Assembly: GCA_020152595.1 (NCBI GenBank)
Contig: JAIGNY010004239.1
Location: 280,001-344,000 of the forward strand
DNA length: 64,000 nt
Source of the DNA: Chiridota heheva
Lineage: Eukaryota > Echinodermata > Holothuroidea > Apodida > Chiridotidae
Reading direction: 5' to 3'
The position numbers were made by a program, and so were the translations under genes. Shown piece by piece: positions 56,288 through 64,000 of this stretch (position 1 is its first letter; each line of letters begins with the position of its first letter). The notes under the pieces are model-generated. The model ran no database searches, had not been told where the DNA came from, and saw nothing but the letters and a program-made list of their open reading frames with translations.

Positions 56288-57731
56288 CCAAAGTTTATAT
56301 GACGGACATTTATGTAGCATGTGTGGATGTTGTAACAAATCCACTTATGTAGTGTTTGAAAGGCCAAAGTTTATATGAAGGACATTTATGTAGCATGGGT
56401 GGATGTTGTAACAAATCCACTTATGTAGTGTTTGAAAGGCCAAAGTTTATATGAAGGACATTTATGTAGCATGGGTGGATGTTGTAACAAATCCACTTAT
56501 GTAGTGTTTGAAAGGCCAAAGTTTATATGAAGGACATTTATGTAGCATGGGTGGATGTTGTAACAAATCCACTTATGTAGTGTTTGAAAGGCCAAAGTTT
56601 ATATGAAGGACATTTATGTAGCATGGGTGGATGTTGTAACAAATCCACTTATGTAGTGTTTGAAAGGCCAAAGTTTATATGAAGGACATTTATGTAGCAT
56701 GGGTGGATGTTGTAACAAATCCACTTATGTAGTGTTTGAAAGGCCAAAGTTTATATGAAGGACATTTATGTAGCATGGGTGGATGTTGTAACAAATCCAC
56801 TTATGTAGTGTTTGAAAGGCCAAAGTTTATATGAAGGACATTTATGTAGCATGGGTGGATGTTGTAACAAATACACTTATGTAGTGTTTGAAAGGCCAAA
56901 GTTTATATGAAGGACATTTATGTAGCATGGGTGGATGTTGTAACAAATCCACTTATGTAGTGTTTGAAAGGCCAAAGTTTATATGAAGGACATTTATGTA
57001 GCATGGGTGGATGTTGTAACAAATCCACTTATGTAGTGTTTGAAAGGCCAAAGTTTATATGAAGGACATTTATGTAGCATGGGTGGATGTTGTAACAAAT
57101 CCACTTATGTAGTGTTTGAAAGGCCAAAGTTTATATGAAGGACATTTTATAGCATGGGTGGATGTTGTAACAAATCCACTTATGTAGTGTTTGAAAGGCC
57201 AAAGTTTATATGAAGGACATTTATGTAGCATGGGTGGATGTTGTAACAAATCCACTTATGTAGTGTTTGAAAGGCCAAAGTTTATATGAAGGACATTTAT
57301 GTAGCATGGGTGGATGTTGTAACAAATACACTTATGTAGTGTTTGAAAGGCCAAAGTTTATATGAAGGACATTTATGTAGCATGGGTGGATGTTGTAACA
57401 AATACACTTATGTAGTGTTTGAAAGGCCAAAGTTTATATGAAGGACATTTATGTAGCATGGGTGGATGTTGTAACAAATACACTTAGGTAGTGTTTGAAA
57501 GGCCAAAGTTTATATGAAGGACATTTATGTAGCATGTGTGGATGTTGTAACAAATCCACTTTTGTAGTGTTTGAAAGGCCAAAGTTTATATGAAGGACAT
57601 TTATGTAGCATGTGTGGATGTTGTAACAAATCCACTTTTGTAGTGTTTGAAAGGCCAAAGTTTATATGAAGGACATTTATGTAGCATGGGTGGATGTTGT
57701 AACAAATCCACTTTTGTAGTGTTTGAAAAGC
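56288..57731. repeat. 76-bp satellite, 19 copies
   Basis: The core is CCAAAGTTTATATGAAGGAC, ATTTATGTAGCATGGGTGG and ATGTTGTAACAAATCCACTT. Copies are nearly identical. The edge copies carry GTGTGG instead of GGGTGG, and CTTTTG in place of CTTATG at the right edge. Confidence 0.97.
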
Positions 57732-57884
57732 CCTGCTACAATATTTTTTTTAAACAACTTTATTCAATTATTTTCTGAGGAAAATGATGGAGCTCATACA
57801 GTATGTTTGACAATAATATTTTGTGTTATGAAACATGACATATGGCAGTATGTCTGTTCTAAAACAGTAACCATGGATCACATT

Positions 57885-58165
57885 CAGGGTCGCCGAGAGG
57901 AATTACGGGGCCCAGGGGAAGCTAAGAATTTGGGCCCCCCTTTTAATTTGTATGGTCCCTTATGACCTGGACCCCGTAGGACACCAGTCCAGGGGGCAAT
58001 GCCTCCCCTAAACCCCCTGTCAGTTGCTGAGAGGAATCATGGGGCTCAGGAGAAGCTGAGAATCCGGGCCCTCGTATAATTTGTACAGTCCCTTATGACC
58101 ATGGCCCCCCTAGGACACAGGGCCCTGGTAAATTCCCCCTCCCTAAGCCCCCTGTCGGCGGCCTT
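57885..58165. repeat. Two tandem copies (about 130 bp) of a GGGGCCC-rich dispersed repeat
   Basis: Copies start at CGCCGAGAGGAATTACGG and TTGCTGAGAGGAATCATGG. Each has GGTCCCTTATGACC-like text and ends CCCCCTGTC. The outer ends (GTCGCCGAGAGG and GTCGGCGGCC) look weakly inverted. Confidence 0.6.
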
Positions 58166-58374
58166 GACCACAATCACATTCTCAATGTATGGCAAATGAC
58201 TGACCTTGTTTGAGTGACAACCTCATTCTGTTTATGAAAAACTCTTGATCCTGGACCCAACAGCTTTGTATCCAGAAACCTTCTCCAGCTTGTCTTTGAT
58301 TTGAATTATTTAAGTCCTTGTAAGCATGGAGGTAATAAAACATGTTTACTTCCATGTTGTAAGATACCAATAGG

Positions 58375-58690
58375 GAGTGCAGTAGCCCAGTGGTTAGGGG
58401 GTTGGTCTTGTACTCAAAAGGTAGCAGGATTGAATCTCAGCCAGGGCACTGTGCTGTTCTTGGATAAGACACTTTTATCTCATTTGCTCCAGTTCACTCA
58501 GATGTAAACAGTTTTGGTTGGGGAGTTGACCTGCGATGGACTGGCATCCGATCCAGGTGGAATCAAGTGCTCTTAATCCGCTTAGTGCCCTGGGAACCGG
58601 GTATAAGCACTGGTTCTTTAAGCCCTCCAGGCTTGATGGGATTTAGCATAGATACCTTTCACATCCCAGAGTATTAAATATTGATTGATT
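58375..58690 (+). mobile_element. tRNA-derived SINE with (TTGATTGA) tail
   Basis: The head is GTAGCCCAGTGGTTAGGGG (box A-like) and GGATTGAATCTC (box B-like). The body is TTGGATAAGACACTTTTATC, CTGCGATGGACTGGCATCCG and TAAGCACTGGTTCTTTAAG. The tail ATATTGATTGATT is shared with the LINE-like ends near 45.5 kb, which fits borrowing of that LINE's machinery. Confidence 0.8.
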
Positions 58691-59267
58691 ATCCAAATGC
58701 AAATATTCATTAAAAATGTGCATAATTTATGAATATTCATGAAAAAGTAGAAATACTGGCTCCTGATTGGTTACTACCCGTATAGGCTCCTTTTCATTTT
58801 TATAAGCCTGATCGGTTGTTACAATTAGTAGAGCATCCAGTCGGAAGGTCACGGAAGCTATACCCAGTCGGGTCATACCAAATACTTTCAAAAGGGGACC
58901 TGTCGCCCTCTTGATTGGGGCTCAGGATATGGGAACAGCAGGATAATAGTGGAGACTTGTGTGTGAAGTCTCAAAGTTGATATTGTATCTTCTATCAGCT
59001 GCCGAAAAGTGCTTTATAAGAACTAAGTATTAGTATAACTAAATGACTCCCTATTTAGAGGGATGAAATATTATAGAGATTTTAAAGGTTTGTTGGTATA
59101 TTCATGTCTTTCTGCCAAATATTTCATCAAGCTGTCATCACAACATTTTCTTCTTAAAAATTAATTTATTCAGAATAGTGTACAAAAAAAATGTACAATG
59201 TTTTCCAGTCTTTTCTTGTAACTTATATTTGAATCATGAAAAATTAGTGATTAATTTTGAAATACAT
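58691..59267. other. No gene recognised
   Basis: A run GTGCTTTATAAGAACTAAG at 59007-59026 resembles a LINE/L2-type 3' end. Otherwise unassigned. Confidence 0.35.
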
Positions 59268-62200
59268 AAAGATAAAGATTAGTATAGGAAATGATGTGAT
59301 GACATATAATGATGTATTAGACTCAGATAAAGATTAGTATAGGAAATGATGTGATGACATAATGATTTATTAGACTCGGATAAAAGATTAGTATAGGAAA
59401 TGATGTGATGACATCATAATGATCATGACATAATGATGTATTAGACTCGGATAAAAAGATTAGTATAGGAAATGATTGATGACACATAATGATGTTTTAG
59501 ACTCGGATAAAATTATACAGAAATGATGTGATGACATATATGATGTTTAGACTCAGATAAAGATTAGTACAGGAAATGATGAAAATTAGTGAAATGATGT
59601 GATGACATATAACGATGTATTAGACTCGGATAAAGATTAGTACAGGAAATGATGTGATGACATAATGATGTATTAGACTCAGATAAAGATTAGTACAGGA
59701 AATGATGTGATGACATAATGATGTATTAAATTGGATAAAGATTAGTACAAGAAATGATGTGATAACATCATAATGTATTAGACTCGGATAAAGATTAGTA
59801 CAGAAAATGATGTGATGACATAATGATGTATTAGACTCGGATAAAGATTAGTACAGGAAAATGATGTGATGACATAATGATGTATTAGACTCGGATAAAG
59901 ATTAGTACAGGAAATGATGTGATGACATATAATGATGTATTAGACTCGGATAAAGATTAGTACAGGAAATGATGTGATGACATAATGATGTATTAGACTC
60001 GGATAAAGATTAGTACAGGAAAGAAATGATGATAAAGATTAGTACAGAAAATGATGACATAATGATGTATTACACTCGGATAAAGATTAGTACAGGAAAT
60101 GATGTGATGACATAATGATGTATTAGACTCAGATAAAGATTAGTACAGGAAATGATGTGATGACATAATGATGTATTAGACTCGGATAAAGATTAGTACA
60201 GGAAATGATGTGATGACATAATGATGTATTAGACTCAGATAAAGATTAGTACAGGAAAAATGATGTGATGACATAATGATGTATTAAACTCAGATAAAGA
60301 TTAGTACAGGAAATGATGTGATGACATAATGATGTATTAGACTCTGATAAAGATTAGTACAGGAAATGATGTGATGACATAATGATGTATTAGACTCAGA
60401 TAAAGATTAGTACAGGAAAATGATGTGATGACATAATGATGTATTAAACTTGGATAAAGATTAGTACAAGAAATGATGTGATGACATATGATGTATTAGA
60501 CTCGGATAAAGATTAGTACAGAAAATGATGTGATGACATAATGATGTATTAGACTGGATAAAGATTAGTACAGGAAAATGATGTGATGACATAATGATGT
60601 ATTAGACTCGGATAAAGATTAGTACAGGAAATGATGTGATGACATAATGATGTATTAAACTCAGATGGATAAAGATTAGTACAGGAAATGATGTGATGAC
60701 ATAATGATGTATTAGACTCGGATAAAGATTAGTACAGAAAATGATGTGATGACATAATGATGTATTAGACTCAGATAAAGATTAGTACAGGAAAATGATG
60801 TGATGACATAATGATGTATTAGATGATGTATTAGACTCGGATAAAAGATAAAGATTAGTACAGGAAATGATGTGATGACATAATGATGTATTAGATAATG
60901 ATGGATTAGTACAAGAAATGATGTGAAAAACTCGGATAAAGATTATTAGTACAGATGTATTAGACTCGGATAAAGATTAGTGAAAATGTCGGATGATGAC
61001 ATCATAATGATGTATTAGACTCGGATAAAGATTAGTACAGGAAAATGATGTGATGACATAGACAATGATGTATTAGACTCGGATAAAGATTAGTACAGGA
61101 TAAAAATGATGTGATGACATAATGATGTATTAGACTCGGATAAAGATTAGTACAGGAAATGATGATGATGACAGGAAAATAATGATGTATTAGACTCGGA
61201 TAAAGATTAGTACAGGAAATGATGTGATGACATAATGATAACATCATAATGTATTAGACTCGGATAAAGATTAGTACAGAAAATGATGCGATGACATAAT
61301 GATGTATTAGACTCGGATAAAGATTAGTACAGGAAATGATGTGATGACATATAATGATGTATTAGACTCAGATAAAGATTAGTACAGGAAATGATGTGAT
61401 GACATAATGATGTATTAGACTCGGATAAAGATTAGTACAGGAAAATGATGTGATGACATAATGATGTATTAGACTCGGATAAAGATTAGTACAAGAAAAT
61501 GATGTGATGACATAATGATGTATTAGACTCGGATAAAGATTAGTACAGGAAAATGATCGATGACATAACAATGTATTAGACTCGGATAAAGATTAGTACA
61601 GAAAATGATGTGATGACATAATGATGTATTAGACTCGGATAAAGATTAGTACAGGAAATGATGTGATGACATAATGATGTATTAGACTCAGATAAAGATT
61701 AGTACAGGAAATGATGTGATGACATAATGATGTATTAGACTCGGATAAAGATTAGTACAGGAAAATGATGCGATGACATAATGATGTATTACACTCGGAT
61801 AAAGATTAGTACAGGAAATGATGTGATGACATAATAATGATGTATTAGACAGGAAAATGATCGGATAAAGATTAGTACAGGAAATGATGTGATGACATAA
61901 TAATGATGTATTAGACTCAGATAAAGAATTAGTACAGGAAATGATGTGATGACATAATGATGTATTAAACTCAGATAAAGATTAGTACAGGAAATGATGT
62001 GATGACATCATAATGATGTATTAGACTCGGATAAAGATTAGTACAGGAAATGATGTGATGACATAATGATGTATTAGACTCGGATAAAGATTAGTACAGG
62101 AAATGATGTGATGACATAATGATGTATTAGACTCGGATAAAGATTAGTACAGGAAATGATGTGATGACATAATGATGTATTAGACTCGGATAAAGATTAG

Positions 62201-63928
62201 TACAGGAAATGATGTGATGACATAACAATGTATTAGACTCGGATAAAGATTAGTACAGAAAATGATGTGATGACATAATGATGTATTAACTCAGATAAAG
62301 ATTAGTACAGGAAAATGATGTGATGACATATAATGATGTATTAGACTCTGATAAAAATTAGTACAGGAAATGATGTGATGACATAATGATGTATTAGACT
62401 CGGATAAAGATTAGTACAGGAAAATGATGTGATGACATAATGATGTATTAGACTCGGATAAAGATTAGTACAGGAAAATGATGTGATGACATAATAATGA
62501 TGTATTAGACTCGGATAAAGATTAGTAATGATGTATTAGAAATGATGATGATGATGACATCATAATGATGTATTAGACTCAGATAAAGATTAGTACAGGA
62601 AAATGATGATGACATAACAATGTATGACAGTCAGAAAATGATGTGATGACATAATGATGTATTAGACTCGGATAAAGATTAGTACAGGAAAATGATGTGA
62701 TGACATAATGATGTATTAGACTCGGATAAAGATTAGTACAGGAAAATGATGTGATGACATAATGATGTATTGACTCGGATAAAGATTAGTACAGTGATTG
62801 ATGACATAATGATGTATAGACTCGGATAAAGATTAGTACAGGAAATGATGTGATGACATAATGATGTATTAGACTCGGATAAAGATTAGTACAGAAAATG
62901 ATGTGATGACATAATGATGTATTAGACTCGGATAAAGATTAGTACAGGAAAATGATCGATGACATAACAATGTATTAGACTCAGATAAAGATTAGTACAG
63001 AAAATGATGTGATGACATAATGATGTATTAAACTGAGATAAAGATTAGTACAGGAAATGATGTGATGACATAATGATGTATTAGACTCGGATAAAGATTA
63101 GTACAGGAAATGATGTGATGACATAATGATGTATTAGACTCGGATAAAGATTAGTACAGGAAATGATGTGATGACATCATGATGATGTATTAGACTCGGA
63201 TAAAGAATAGTACAGGAAATGATGTGATGACATAATGATGTATTAGACTCGGATAAAGATTAGTACAGGAAATGATGTGATGACATAACAATGTATTAGA
63301 CTCGGATAAAGATTAGTACAGGAAAATGATGCGATGACATAACAATGTATTGAGACTCGGATAAAGATTAGTACATGAAATGATGTGATGACAGGAAAAT
63401 AATGATGTATTAGACTCGGATAAAGATTAGTACAGGAAAATGATGTGATGACATATAATGATGTATTAGACTCCGATGACATAACAAAGATTCGGATAAA
63501 GATTAGTACAGAAAATGATGTGATGACATAATGATGTATTAGACTCGGATAAAGATTAGTACAGGAAATGATGTGATGACATCATAATGATGTATTAGAC
63601 TCGGATAAAGATTAGTACAGGAAATGATGTGATGACATCATAATGATGTATTAGACTCGGATAAAAATTAGTACAGGAAATGATGTGATAACATAACAAT
63701 GTATTAGACTCGAATAAAGATTAGTACAGAAAATGATGTGATGACATAATGATGTATTAGACTCGGATAAAGATTAGTACAGGAAAATGATCGATGACAT
63801 AACAATGTATTAGACTCGGATAAAGATTTGTACAGGAAAATGATGTGATGACATAACAATGTATTAGACTCGGATAAAGATTAGTACAGGAAATGATGTG
63901 ATAACATCATAACAATGTATTAGACTCA
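59268..63928. repeat. About 53-bp satellite, roughly 85-90 copies
   Basis: The core is GATAAAGATTAGTACAGGAA followed by ATGATGTGATGACATAATGA and TGTATTAGACTC. Copies vary by 1-3 bp indels, and some are scrambled (60840-60980, 62520-62640). Minus-strand open frames with repeating SCTNLYPSLIHH text are artefacts. Confidence 0.97.
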
Positions 63929-64000
63929 GTACAAAAGTAATTTTTATGCGGGCAAAAAAAATCTTTAAAGTTCAATAACTTCTTGTAGGGATGAGATATT

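Noticed and set aside
56288-63928. CRISPR-like regularly spaced repeats
   Set aside because: Units are contiguous without unique spacers, and the genome is eukaryotic; these are satellites.

Overview
The window is animal (metazoan) nuclear DNA. It is AT-rich, gene-poor and packed with repeats. The genes are split by GT-AG introns, and there are tRNA-derived SINEs, decayed non-LTR retrotransposons, TTAA-flanked inverted-repeat elements and many minisatellites. Two vertebrate-like gene families, tRNA SINEs and LINE 3' ends together suggest a marine invertebrate. A deuterostome such as an echinoderm is my best guess, but nothing here proves the phylum.

Two protein-coding genes can be supported, both on the + strand. 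(1) The 3' part of a CDCA7 gene (about 1274-15660) has five coding exons plus a tiny terminal coding exon and a long 3' UTR. Its 5' exons must lie left of the window. It encodes the cysteine-rich zinc-finger domain that in vertebrates works with the HELLS remodeller in DNA-methylation maintenance. One base appears to be missing in the fifth exon (near 7918-7921). (2) A complete nine-exon platelet-activating-factor acetylhydrolase gene of the PAFAH2/PLA2G7 family (20667-53282) encodes 396 residues with catalytic triad Ser234/Asp257/His315. All nine exon phases fit exactly. The two genes are neighbours, and I see no functional link between them.

Layout. 1-15.7 kb: CDCA7, with a 22-bp minisatellite, an inverted pair of about 0.6-kb elements, an (AT)n tract, and a 4.56-kb long-inverted-repeat element in the last intron. 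15.7-20.6 kb: intergenic, with a 27-bp array, G-rich diverged repeats and three long (AT)n arrays. 20.7-53.3 kb: PAFAH2-like gene, whose introns hold SINEs, LINE 3' ends, a TTAA element with an acidic ORF, a hairpin-forming tandem array, and 15-, 24-, 44-, 72- and about 147-bp arrays. 53.3-64 kb: no gene recognised; three TTAA-bounded 109/105-bp elements in tandem, a 19-copy 76-bp satellite and a 4.7-kb satellite of about 53 bp that runs almost to the window edge.

Most long open frames in the window are by-products of tandem repeats whose unit lacks stops, often on both strands, and are not annotated as genes. Assignments rest on reading the sequence by eye. No alignment, transcript or database search was available.
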